DNA from: Halobacteroides halobius DSM 5150
GTDB lineage: Bacteria; Bacillota; Halanaerobiia; Halobacteroidales; Halobacteroidaceae
Assembly (NCBI RefSeq): GCF_000328625.1
Contig: NC_019978.1
Span: 248,001 to 312,000 of the forward strand
Length of the DNA: 64,000 bases
Direction: 5' to 3'
Made by a program: the position numbers and the translations under genes. Of this stretch, positions 44,646-52,352 are shown one piece after another (position 1 is the stretch's first letter; the number at the start of each line of letters is the position of its first letter). The notes below the pieces were generated by a model. That model did not search any database. It was given only the letters and a program-made list of their open reading frames with translations, and had not been told where the DNA came from.

Positions 44646-45803
44646 ATGAAAAAAGCAGTACATTTTGGAGCAGGAAATATCGGAAGAGGATTTATTGGAT
44701 TGTTACTGAATTTGTCAGGTTACGAAATTGTTTTTATAGATGTCGATCAAAAGTTAGTATCAAGTATCAATAGTAGTGATAGTTATCAGGTTAAAGAAGT
44801 CGGTGGAGACTCAGAAGAAGAATATACTGTAGATAACATCAGAGCAATTAATGGAACTAATATAAATGAAGTAGCAGAAGAAATAAAAGATGCTAATTTA
44901 GTAACTACAGCAGTCGGAGTGTCTAATCTTAAATTTATAACTCCAGCAGTTGTAGCAGGGATTGAACAAAGATTAGAAGCCTGTAATACAGATTATCTTA
45001 ATTTAATTGCCTGTGAGAATGCGGTTAGAGCTACCAGTGAATTAAAAGAACAGGTTTATGAAAAATTAGATACTGCTCAAAAAAAACAGGTTGAGAAATA
45101 TATTGGTTTTCCTGATTCCGCAGTAGATAGAATAGTTCCCCCTCAAGATAATGGAGGTTTAGAAGTAGAAGTAGAACCATTTAGTGAGTGGATAGTTGAT
45201 AAAACACAAATTAAAGGGCCAATTCCTGATATTGAGGGAATGAAGTTAACTACTAATCTACTTGCTTTTGTAGAAAGAAAAATATTCACTTTAAACACTG
45301 GTCATGCCGGAACAGCTTATTTAGGATATCATAAAGGATATAATTATATTCATGAAGCTATTGAAGATCAAGAAATTGAAACTATAGTTAAAAATGCTTT
45401 ATTAGAGTCTGGTAGTAGTTTAATTAAGTTATATAGCTTTGATGAAGAAGCTCACAAACAATATATTAATAAAATAATAAAAAGATTTAAAAATAAAGCC
45501 TTAAATAATTCTGTAATTAGAGTAGGACGAGATCCAATTCGCAAATTAGGGCCAACAGATAGATTAGTTAAACCAGCGATGAGAGCTTTTGAAAACGGAA
45601 CATTTCCTAGTAATTTATGCAAGTGCATTGCAGCAGGATTATTGTTTGATGTAGGAGAAGATAAAACAGCTAAAGAGATTCAAACAGCTATTGAAGAGCA
45701 AGGAATTGAAACTACACTAACAGAAATTACAGGTATCAATCCTAAAGGTGATGTAGGACAAGAAATTATAAAGAAATATTACCAATTACAAGAGAGTAAG
45801 TAG
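44646..45803 (+). CDS. mtlD: mannitol-1-phosphate 5-dehydrogenase
   Basis: The 385-residue NAD-dependent enzyme turns mannitol 1-phosphate into fructose 6-phosphate. The N-terminal Rossmann motif reads HFGAGNIGRGFIG, and the family segments KIFTLNTGHAGTAYLGY and RVGRDPIRKLGPTDRLVKPA hold the catalytic Lys region. It follows mtlF by 3 bp and closes the operon, with a terminator that begins inside its stop codon. Confidence 0.95.
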   Translation: MKKAVHFGAGNIGRGFIGLLLNLSGYEIVFIDVDQKLVSSINSSDSYQVKEVGGDSEEEYTVDNIRAINGTNINEVAEEIKDANLVTTAVGVSNLKFITPAVVAGIEQRLEACNTDYLNLIACENAVRATSELKEQVYEKLDTAQKKQVEKYIGFPDSAVDRIVPPQDNGGLEVEVEPFSEWIVDKTQIKGPIPDIEGMKLTTNLLAFVERKIFTLNTGHAGTAYLGYHKGYNYIHEAIEDQEIETIVKNALLESGSSLIKLYSFDEEAHKQYINKIIKRFKNKALNNSVIRVGRDPIRKLGPTDRLVKPAMRAFENGTFPSNLCKCIAAGLLFDVGEDKTAKEIQTAIEEQGIETTLTEITGINPKGDVGQEIIKKYYQLQESK

Positions 45804-45827
45804 CCACTTTTAGTAAGTGGCTTTTTA
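45802..45827 (+). terminator. terminator of the mtl operon
   Basis: AGCCACTT and AAGTGGCT enclose TTAGT and are followed by TTTTA. The hairpin starts at the second base of the mtlD stop codon. Confidence 0.85.
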
Positions 45828-45890
45828 TGAAAATTAGTTTATATTTTAGCTAATTATAGCAAATAATAATAATAATTTAGAAATAAGCTG

Positions 45891-45919
45891 TTGTAAATCT
45901 AATTAATTTAAGTTATAAT
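45891..45919 (+). promoter_or_regulatory. sigma-A promoter of glmM
   Basis: TTGTAA at 45891-45896 and TATAAT at 45914-45919 lie 17 bp apart. Confidence 0.65.
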
Positions 45920-45927
45920 TGAAGGTG

Positions 45928-45955
45928 GATTTTGTTAATTTTATATCACAAAATC
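45928..45955 (+). promoter_or_regulatory. inverted repeat just downstream of the glmM start point
   Basis: GATTTTGT and ACAAAATC are separated by 12 nt and begin about where transcription would start. It is a possible operator, but no other copy was noticed. Confidence 0.35.
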
Positions 45956-45992
45956 TAATAAGAAAAATATATTATTACTAGGAGGTGAGTAA

Positions 45993-47327
45993 ATGGGAGA
46001 GTTATTTGGAACAGATGGCGTTAGAGGTGAAGCAAATCAAGATATTACAGCAGAACTAGCCTTTAAATTAGGTAAAGCAGGTGCACATTATTTAACTGAT
46101 GGAAAAGAGGCTAAGGTCTTAATTGGTAAAGACACTAGGGTATCTGGGGATATGCTAGAAGCTGCTTTGGTAGCAGGAATTACTTCTTTAGGTTTTGATG
46201 TAATTAAAGTAGGTGTAGTACCTACTCCAGTAGTTGCTTATTTAACAAGGAAGTTAGATGTAGCAGCAGGAGTAATGATTTCAGCTTCTCATAATCCAGC
46301 TTGTGATAATGGGATCAAGTTTTTTGATCAAGATGGTTTCAAATTATCAGACCAGGATGAAGATGAGATTGAAGATGTCTTCTTCAATCAGTTAGATGAA
46401 CTACCTGTTCTTGCTGGTGATAAAGTAGGAATGGCTAAAAGTGTAGATGGATATGTAAAAGAGTATATTGATTATATCCAAACAACAGTTGATAATAGTT
46501 TTGCAGGATTAAAAATTGTTGTTGATACTGCTAATGGGGCTGCATGTGAAGTAAGTCCTCAAGTTTTATCCCAGTTAGGTGCTAAAGTAGTATTGCTTAA
46601 TGATACTCCAACTGGTACAAATATTAATGTAGAATCTGGTTCTACTCATCCAGAAGTAGTTCAGGAAGCTGTAGTAGAGCGTGGAGCAGATTTAGGTATA
46701 GCTCATGATGGTGATGCAGATAGAGTAATTGCAGTTGATGAAAAAGGACAATTAGTTGATGGAGATTATATTTTAGCTATTTGCAGTAGACAGTTGATAA
46801 AAGAAGGAAAATTAGCAGATAATAAAGTTGTAGCAACTAAGTATAGTAATTTAGGTTTACACCAATCTTTAGAAGAAGTAGATGGAGAAGTAGTAGTAAC
46901 TAAAAATGGTGATCGTTATGTGTTAGCTAAGATGCAGGAAAAAGGATATAATTTAGGTGGAGAAAAGTCAGGTCATATTATCTTTTTAGATTATAATACA
47001 ACTGGTGATGGATTATTAACTGCTTTACAACTAATTGACGTTGTACAAAAGACTGGCCAACCACTTTCTAAGTTGCGACAACAGATGGAAGAATTACCTC
47101 AATTATTAGTTAATGTTGAAGTAGAGAGCAAAGCTTGGGAAGCTAATAAGAAAATTCAAGAGGCTATTACAGAGGTAGAAAAAACTTTAGAGGGTGAAGG
47201 ACGAATTTTTGTCAGAGCGTCTGGTACTGAACCCGTAATTCGAATTATGGTGGAAGGTCAAAATAAGAATCAATTAGAAGAATTGGCTAATGATGTAGCT
47301 GAGGTGGTTAAAAAAGAATTAAATTGA
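45993..47327 (+). CDS. glmM: phosphoglucosamine mutase
   Basis: The 444-residue enzyme converts glucosamine 6-phosphate to the 1-phosphate for UDP-GlcNAc. It starts FGTDGVRGEAN. The active serine is in MISASHNPACDNG, the metal loop is HDGDADR, the sugar loop is GGEKSGHI, and the phosphate loop RASGTEPVIRI is near the end. AGGAGG lies 8 bp upstream. It is followed by glmS with its ribozyme, so amino-sugar supply is grouped here. Confidence 0.96.
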   Translation: MGELFGTDGVRGEANQDITAELAFKLGKAGAHYLTDGKEAKVLIGKDTRVSGDMLEAALVAGITSLGFDVIKVGVVPTPVVAYLTRKLDVAAGVMISASHNPACDNGIKFFDQDGFKLSDQDEDEIEDVFFNQLDELPVLAGDKVGMAKSVDGYVKEYIDYIQTTVDNSFAGLKIVVDTANGAACEVSPQVLSQLGAKVVLLNDTPTGTNINVESGSTHPEVVQEAVVERGADLGIAHDGDADRVIAVDEKGQLVDGDYILAICSRQLIKEGKLADNKVVATKYSNLGLHQSLEEVDGEVVVTKNGDRYVLAKMQEKGYNLGGEKSGHIIFLDYNTTGDGLLTALQLIDVVQKTGQPLSKLRQQMEELPQLLVNVEVESKAWEANKKIQEAITEVEKTLEGEGRIFVRASGTEPVIRIMVEGQNKNQLEELANDVAEVVKKELN

Positions 47328-47354
47328 AATTGTAAACTGTAAATTATAATTATA
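47328..47354 (+). repeat. heptad-periodic repeat directly before the glmS ribozyme
   Basis: AATTGTA, AACTGTA and AATTATA are followed by ATTATA in continuous 7-bp phase, ending at the predicted ribozyme cleavage point. Confidence 0.55.
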
Positions 47355-47597
47355 GCGCCCGGACTCACAATTAAACTAATTGATAATGGACAATGGACAA
47401 TTTACAATTAAAAATCTTCTAAACCATTATCAATTTTCAATTCTCAATTGCAGTTAGTTGTGAGTTGACGAGGAAGGGGAATTATCGATCAATCGGCGGA
47501 TGCCCCTAGGTTAGTAGCTATTAACCTAAAGAGGTAAGGAACTTCTTAAACTAAGCTCTTAAAACTTGTGAGTAATTACAAGGATAAAGGAGCTTAG
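47355..47597 (+). ncRNA. glmS ribozyme (glucosamine 6-phosphate-responsive)
   Basis: The core matches the known consensus: GCGCCCGGACT at 47355, GTTGACGAGGAAGGGG, ATTATCGA, TCGGCGGATGCCCC, and a P3 stem built from TAGGTTA and TAACCTA. P4 arms are CTAAGCTC (47551-47558) and GAGCTTAG (47590-47597). Cleavage is expected between A47354 and G47355. When GlcN6P is high it cuts the glmS mRNA. The stem CTCACAA/TTGTGAG (P2 region) is unusual in carrying a loop of about 85 nt filled by a heptad repeat. Confidence 0.93.
47377..47451 (+). repeat. heptad-periodic inverted repeat inside the ribozyme loop
   Basis: TAATTGA, TAATGGA, CAATGGA, CAATTTA and CAATTAA are followed, after 12 nt, by the inverted series CCATTAT, CAATTTT, CAATTCT, CAATTGC. 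The right arm shares 26 identical bases with 25797-25822. Confidence 0.75.
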
Positions 47598-47636
47598 AAT
47601 AGTATTGTAAATTTAAATTTCAGAGGAGGTCAATAT

Positions 47637-49460
47637 ATGTGTGGAATTGTCGGTTATATCGGTAAACAAGATGCTACTTCTATCTTAGTTGATGGACTTA
47701 ATAGATTAGAGTATCGTGGTTATGATTCTGCAGGAGTAGCACTTTTTAAAGATAATGAAATTGATGTTGTTAAGACAGTGGGAAAGTTAGCTGATTTAGA
47801 AGAATTAGTAGCTGATGAACAGCCATCAGGTACAATTGGTATTGGGCATACTCGGTGGGCTACTCATGGTAAACCCTCTACTCCTAATGCTCACCCACAC
47901 ACTAGTGCTAGCGGGAAGTTTGTGGTAGTTCATAATGGAATTATCGAAAACTATGTTGAGTTAAAAGAGGAGTTACAAGAAAAGGGTTACCACTTTGAAT
48001 CTGAAACTGATACAGAGGTTATTCCTCATTTAATTGAAGAAAATTATACAGGAGATTTAGAAGAGACTGTTAGACAGGTAGTGGCTAAATTAGAAGGTTC
48101 TTATGCGTTAGCAATTCTTTCTACTGAAGAACCAGATAAATTAATTGTTGTCAGAGAGGATAGCCCATTAATTATTGGTCTAGGTGATGATGAGTATTAT
48201 ATTGCTTCTGATATTCCTGCTATTTTAGAGTATACAGATGAAGTTTATATCTTAAATGATGGTGAGATGGGTGTTATTACCCGAGAGACTATTGATTTAT
48301 CGACTGTAGATGGTAAACCAGTGGAAAAGGAAGTATTTGAAGTTGATTGGGATCCAGGTATGGCTGAGAAGGCTGGATATGACCACTTTATGTTAAAAGA
48401 GATTCATGAGCAGCCAGAAGCATTAAGTCAATGTCTTGCTGGTCGGTTAGATACTACTGATATTTCCTTAGATGACGTCAATCTAACTGCTGATGAGCTT
48501 AAGCAGTATGACCGGATTCAAGTGATTGCTTGTGGTACAGCTTATAATTCTGGTTTAGTAGGTAAATATGCAATTGAAAAGTTGGCTCGGATTCCTGTGG
48601 AAGTTTATATTGGTTCGGAATATAGGTATCGAGATCCAATTATTGATGATCGAACATTAGTAATTGTAGTTAGTCAATCAGGAGAGACTGCTGATACTTT
48701 AGCTGCTTTACGAGAGGCTCAGGATAAGGGTGCTAAAGTAATTGCTATCTGTAATGTAGTTGGTAGTACTATTCCTCGTGAAGCTGACGAAGTATTGTAT
48801 TTACAAGCTGGACCAGAGATTGCAGTTGCATCTACTAAGGCCTACATTACTATGTTAATGGCGTTTTATATGTTAGCAATCTATTTTGGCCGGGCCAAAG
48901 ATCTCTTAGCAGATGAGGATAGTCGACGTTTGATTACAGCATTAAAAGCTTTACCTAAGCAGACTCAACAGTTAATTGATGAGAATGAAGATAAGATAAA
49001 AGCATTAGCTTCTGAATTTGCTAATCAAGAAAATAGTTTCTTTATTGGGCGAAGTATAGATAATGCAGTAGCTATTGAAGGTGCTCTAAAGCTAAAAGAA
49101 ATTTCTTATATTCATGCTGAGTCTTATGCAGCTGGAGAATTAAAGCATGGTACTTTAGCTTTAATTGAAGAAGGAGTACCAGTAGTAGCATTAGCTACTC
49201 AAGAGTCTGTATTAGATAAGACATTAAGTAATGTAAAAGAGGTTAAAGCTCGTGGTGGAGTTGTGACTGGAGTTACTCTTGCTGGTGAAAGAGAGATTGA
49301 GGATCTTGATTATCGAATTGAGATTCCAGAGACAGAAGAGTTATTAACTAGTATCTTAGCAGTTGTTCCTTTACAGTTGCTTGCTTATTATGTAGCAGTA
49401 GAGCGAGGCTGTGATGTTGATCAACCACGAAACTTAGCTAAAAGTGTGACAGTAGAATAG
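47637..49460 (+). CDS. glmS: glutamine-fructose-6-phosphate aminotransferase
   Basis: The 607-residue protein makes glucosamine 6-phosphate from glutamine and fructose 6-phosphate. The N-terminal glutaminase starts CGIVGYIG, with the nucleophile Cys2 exposed after Met removal, and has GIGHTRWATHGKP. Two SIS isomerase domains follow, with IGSEYRYRDP, SQSGETADTL and the C-terminal DQPRNLAKSVTVE. GGAGG precedes the ATG; the ribozyme controls the message. A perfect terminator ends the gene. Confidence 0.97.
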   Translation: MCGIVGYIGKQDATSILVDGLNRLEYRGYDSAGVALFKDNEIDVVKTVGKLADLEELVADEQPSGTIGIGHTRWATHGKPSTPNAHPHTSASGKFVVVHNGIIENYVELKEELQEKGYHFESETDTEVIPHLIEENYTGDLEETVRQVVAKLEGSYALAILSTEEPDKLIVVREDSPLIIGLGDDEYYIASDIPAILEYTDEVYILNDGEMGVITRETIDLSTVDGKPVEKEVFEVDWDPGMAEKAGYDHFMLKEIHEQPEALSQCLAGRLDTTDISLDDVNLTADELKQYDRIQVIACGTAYNSGLVGKYAIEKLARIPVEVYIGSEYRYRDPIIDDRTLVIVVSQSGETADTLAALREAQDKGAKVIAICNVVGSTIPREADEVLYLQAGPEIAVASTKAYITMLMAFYMLAIYFGRAKDLLADEDSRRLITALKALPKQTQQLIDENEDKIKALASEFANQENSFFIGRSIDNAVAIEGALKLKEISYIHAESYAAGELKHGTLALIEEGVPVVALATQESVLDKTLSNVKEVKARGGVVTGVTLAGEREIEDLDYRIEIPETEELLTSILAVVPLQLLAYYVAVERGCDVDQPRNLAKSVTVE

Positions 49461-49462
49461 AT

Positions 49463-49508
49463 AAAAAAGCTTGGCCCTGAGAATAAATTCTCAGGGCCAA
49501 GCTTTTTT
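49463..49508 (+). terminator. perfect terminator after glmS
   Basis: Arms of 21 bases (from AAAAAAGCTTGGCCCTGAGAA) pair perfectly around the 4-nt loop TAAA. A-run and T-run make it work in both directions. Confidence 0.92.
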
Positions 49509-49575
49509 ATTAGTAAGATTAAATTCAACATAGTGTAAAATAAGTGTAGGTTGTTTTAGTTCAAAAACTAGAAAA

Positions 49576-49634
49576 GGGACTCCTCTTTTGATAAAGTGTT
49601 AAGTGACTAGCAAAACACAAAAAGGAGGAGCCCC
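49576..49634 (+). promoter_or_regulatory. inverted repeat covering the transposase ribosome binding site
   Basis: GGGACTCCTCTTTT (49576-49589) can pair with AAAGGAGGAGCCCC (49621-49634) at 12 of 14 positions. The right arm contains the Shine-Dalgarno sequence of the transposase, whose ATG is at 49637. Read-through RNA would hide this site. Confidence 0.6.
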
Positions 49635-49636
49635 TC

Positions 49637-51028
49637 ATGGATACAATTATACAACAATTTGGAGAAGAAATTAAGGAAAATACAGAAGAATTTTTAGTAA
49701 ATATTGCTATGGATAATGATGAAAGCATTTCAGATTTTATAAGATCGCTTAGAAAAGATATGGATAAGTTAGGAAGAGAGTTGTGCAAGTATTTAATTGA
49801 AAGCTTAGATGAAATGATTATGGAGAGTCCAAATCGCAGGGAGAAATGGGAGATAGTTAAGAAGAAAGATAGAACATTAATTACTGAGTTTGGTGAAGTT
49901 AAGTTTAATCGGAGATACTATAAATCAAAGTTTAATGGTGAATATCAACACCTAGCAGATAAGAAATTAGGTATAGGCAAATATCAAAGAATAGACAGAG
50001 GATTAGAAGCAGAGATAGTAGATTTAGCAGCAGATGAATCCTATGCTAAAACAGGAACTGAAGTAGTAGATAGCTTAGAAATAAGTAAACAAACAGTAAT
50101 GAATAAGATAAGAAAATTAGATAAAATAGAAAATGATGAATTAAATAAGCCAAGTGAAAAGAAAGAAGTAGAATATTTATATGTAGAGGCTGATGAAGAC
50201 CATGTTGCCTTGCAAAATGGTAATAATTCAATTCCTAAATTGGTATATGTACATGAAGGAATTAGTAAAGAACAAGGTAGAAATAAATTAAAAAATAGTT
50301 ATTGTTTTTCAGGTGTATATAGTAAAGCTGAAGATCTTTGGTTAGAAGTAATGGATTATATAGATGCTAATTATAAATTAGATAGTATTAAGCAGATTTA
50401 TTTAGCAGGAGATGGAGCACTTTGGATTAAAGAGGGTTTAAAATGGTTGCCTAAAAGCAAACAGATATTGGATAGATATCACTTGAATAAATATGTTCTA
50501 AAAGCTACAGCACATGCTGAGAAGCTTAGATTTAAACTTTGGGAAGGAATTAATAGTTTAGATAGAGCTAAGGTCAAAGAAACTTTTAGTGAGTTAATGT
50601 CCAAGGCTGAAAAAGAATCAAAGAAGAGAGCTATAAGACGCAGCAGAAGTTATATTTATAATAATTGGGAAGGTATAGTGAATTATTATAAGGATGATAA
50701 TGCTCTTGGATGCAGTGCAGAAGGTCATGTTAGCCATATATTGTCTGATAGACTAAGCTCACGACCAATGGGTTGGTCTAAACAGGGAGTAGACCAGATG
50801 GCAAGATTGAGAGCTTTTAAGTTTAACGGAGGGAAATTAAAAGATTTACAAAAGATGATATTAGAAAAGGAAAGAGAGAAATATAAAGAAGATAATTTAG
50901 TAAAAATAGAATCAAAAGTAGTGAGTAAAAGATTAAAGAAAAAATATAAGGGAAAACATGAGAATATACCCAGCATAAGTAAAGGCATAAGAAGAGGTTT
51001 GTTTAGAGCTGTTAAGTCACTGGTTTAA
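49637..51028 (+). CDS. ISLre2/UPF0236-family transposase
   Basis: The 463-residue protein has the length and motifs of this family: FGEVKFNRRYYKSK in the N-terminal part, EADEDHVALQ near residue 180, YLAGDGALWIKEGL near 254, and ILDRYHLNKYVLKA. The C-terminal block SSRPMGWSKQGVDQMARLRAF is very typical. Acidic residues in EADEDH and AGDGA are candidates for the catalytic set. The frame is intact. It is the sole gene of the element. Confidence 0.9.
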   Translation: MDTIIQQFGEEIKENTEEFLVNIAMDNDESISDFIRSLRKDMDKLGRELCKYLIESLDEMIMESPNRREKWEIVKKKDRTLITEFGEVKFNRRYYKSKFNGEYQHLADKKLGIGKYQRIDRGLEAEIVDLAADESYAKTGTEVVDSLEISKQTVMNKIRKLDKIENDELNKPSEKKEVEYLYVEADEDHVALQNGNNSIPKLVYVHEGISKEQGRNKLKNSYCFSGVYSKAEDLWLEVMDYIDANYKLDSIKQIYLAGDGALWIKEGLKWLPKSKQILDRYHLNKYVLKATAHAEKLRFKLWEGINSLDRAKVKETFSELMSKAEKESKKRAIRRSRSYIYNNWEGIVNYYKDDNALGCSAEGHVSHILSDRLSSRPMGWSKQGVDQMARLRAFKFNGGKLKDLQKMILEKEREKYKEDNLVKIESKVVSKRLKKKYKGKHENIPSISKGIRRGLFRAVKSLV

Positions 51029-51110
51029 TTTATTGAAAGAGGAATCTTAAATTTTCACCTACAAAAACTTGACACAATCAAATTCAAATAGATTATTTAC
51101 AATGCCCTAA

Positions 51111-51160
51111 AAAAAATATAAAATTATATTATTAGCTAATAATATAATTTTATATTTTTT
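51111..51160. terminator. 50-bp AT-rich perfect palindrome
   Basis: Two 25-base arms meet at AGCT with A6 at the left and T6 at the right end, giving a bidirectional terminator form. It lies 24 bp outside the IS target duplication. It may end transcripts coming out of the IS or be an older terminator. Confidence 0.7.
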
Positions 51161-51242
51161 AAGCTTTGCTAGAATAGACTTATATTTAAGTAATATATTG
51201 GTAATAACAAGATTAGTAAATAAGTTAGAAGGAGGCATTAAA

Positions 51243-51884
51243 ATGGAAAATAAAAAAGAATACAATCATAATGAGGAGATTACTAATGCAATTTTACATG
51301 GGGTAGGATTAGGTTTAGCTATTGCTGCATTAGTAATTTTAATTATTTTTGCTGATCGCTCTGATAATCTATTATACATGACTAGTTTTATTATTTATGG
51401 TTCTACTTTAGTAATCCTTTATTTAGCTTCTACGCTTTATCATAGCTTTCCTGAGGGAAAAGTAAAAGATATTTTTCAAATTTTAGATCATTCATCTATT
51501 TATCTATTAATAGCAGGAACATACACTCCAATAACTCTAATAACTTTAAGTGGTAAATTGGGTTGGACTATTTTTGCTATTGTGTGGGGGATAGCTCTAT
51601 TTGGAATTATACTGGAAGTAGCTTTTAGTAAAAGATATAAACTGCTTTCTACTTTGCTTTATGTAGTTATGGGTTGGTTGATTATTTTTGCTATCAAACC
51701 TTTATTATTAATGATGAATGAGACTAGTATTGTATTTTTAGTAATTGGAGGAGCTTTATATACAGTAGGAGCAATTTTTTATCTTTGGCGAAAGTTAAAA
51801 TATAATCATGCTATTTGGCATCTCTTTGTATTAGCGGGTAGTATATGTCATTTCTTTACTATATTGTTTTTGGAATTTAATTAA
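51243..51884 (+). CDS. hemolysin III / PAQR-family membrane protein
   Basis: The 213-residue protein has seven hydrophobic segments and the family signatures: HNEEITNAILHGVGLGLA near the start, YLASTLYHSF, IFQILDHSSIYLLIAGTYTP, and HAIWHLFVLAGSICHF near the end. These conserved His and Asp residues form the PAQR metal site. The physiological role in bacteria is uncertain despite the name. The start at 51243 is preferred to 51198 because AAGGAGG lies at 51229-51235. Confidence 0.9.
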   Translation: MENKKEYNHNEEITNAILHGVGLGLAIAALVILIIFADRSDNLLYMTSFIIYGSTLVILYLASTLYHSFPEGKVKDIFQILDHSSIYLLIAGTYTPITLITLSGKLGWTIFAIVWGIALFGIILEVAFSKRYKLLSTLLYVVMGWLIIFAIKPLLLMMNETSIVFLVIGGALYTVGAIFYLWRKLKYNHAIWHLFVLAGSICHFFTILFLEFN

Positions 51885-51901
51885 GAATAGAAGGTGATTT
51901 T

Positions 51902-52267
51902 GTGAAGGGGTTGGGAATTGATATTATAGAGATTGAACGAATTAAGAAAGCAATCAAGAAACGGGCCAATTTTAAAAAACGTTTTTTTACAGAAATTGAA
52001 ATAGAGTATTGTGAAGAGTACAAAATACCATGGTCTCATTATGCAGGGAGATTTGCTGCTAAAGAAGCGGTAGTTAAGGCTTTAGGGACAGGGTTTCGTG
52101 AGTTTAAGTGGCAGGATATAGAGATTATTAATGATAATTTAGGTAAGCCAGAAGTTAATTTATATAATCAAGCCCAGAAGATAGCTCATAAGAAAGGAAT
52201 TGAAGAGATTATGCTGAGTATTTCTCATAGTCGTGATTATGCTGTAGCTCAGGCAATAGCTTTATAG
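51902..52267 (+). CDS. acpS: holo-[acyl-carrier-protein] synthase
   Basis: The 121-residue enzyme attaches the phosphopantetheine arm of CoA to acyl carrier protein. It starts at GTG after AAGGTG. Motifs are GLGIDIIEIERI (metal Asp), FAAKEAVVKALGTG (catalytic Glu/Lys) and LSISHSRDYAVA. It lies 17 bp after the hemolysin III gene. In bacilli acpS also lies close to the ndoAI-ndoA (mazEF) pair, as it does here at a greater distance. Confidence 0.95.
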   Translation: MKGLGIDIIEIERIKKAIKKRANFKKRFFTEIEIEYCEEYKIPWSHYAGRFAAKEAVVKALGTGFREFKWQDIEIINDNLGKPEVNLYNQAQKIAHKKGIEEIMLSISHSRDYAVAQAIAL

Positions 52268-52285
52268 TGTATAGTTAATAGTTAA
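52265..52285 (+). repeat. short heptad-periodic repeat
   Basis: TAGTGTA, TAGTTAA and TAGTTAA begin at the acpS stop codon. This is a small copy without an obvious inverted partner. Confidence 0.5.
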
Positions 52286-52352
52286 ATCCAAATTATAAAA
52301 TATTAATATAAGTGGTTATAAAGGTTTTACTTGTATTGTAGGGGGGGGTAGT

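Larger units (their letters stand above)
49529..51079 (+). mobile_element. ISLre2-family insertion sequence, complete
   Basis: The 1551-bp element is flanked by a perfect 8-bp direct repeat AAATTCAA (49521-49528 and 51080-51087). Ends are imperfect inverted repeats that share GTGT-AA-T and TGTAGGT. One open transposase gene fills the inside. The intact ends, target duplication and open gene suggest a fairly recent insertion. The family assignment rests on the transposase. Confidence 0.85.
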
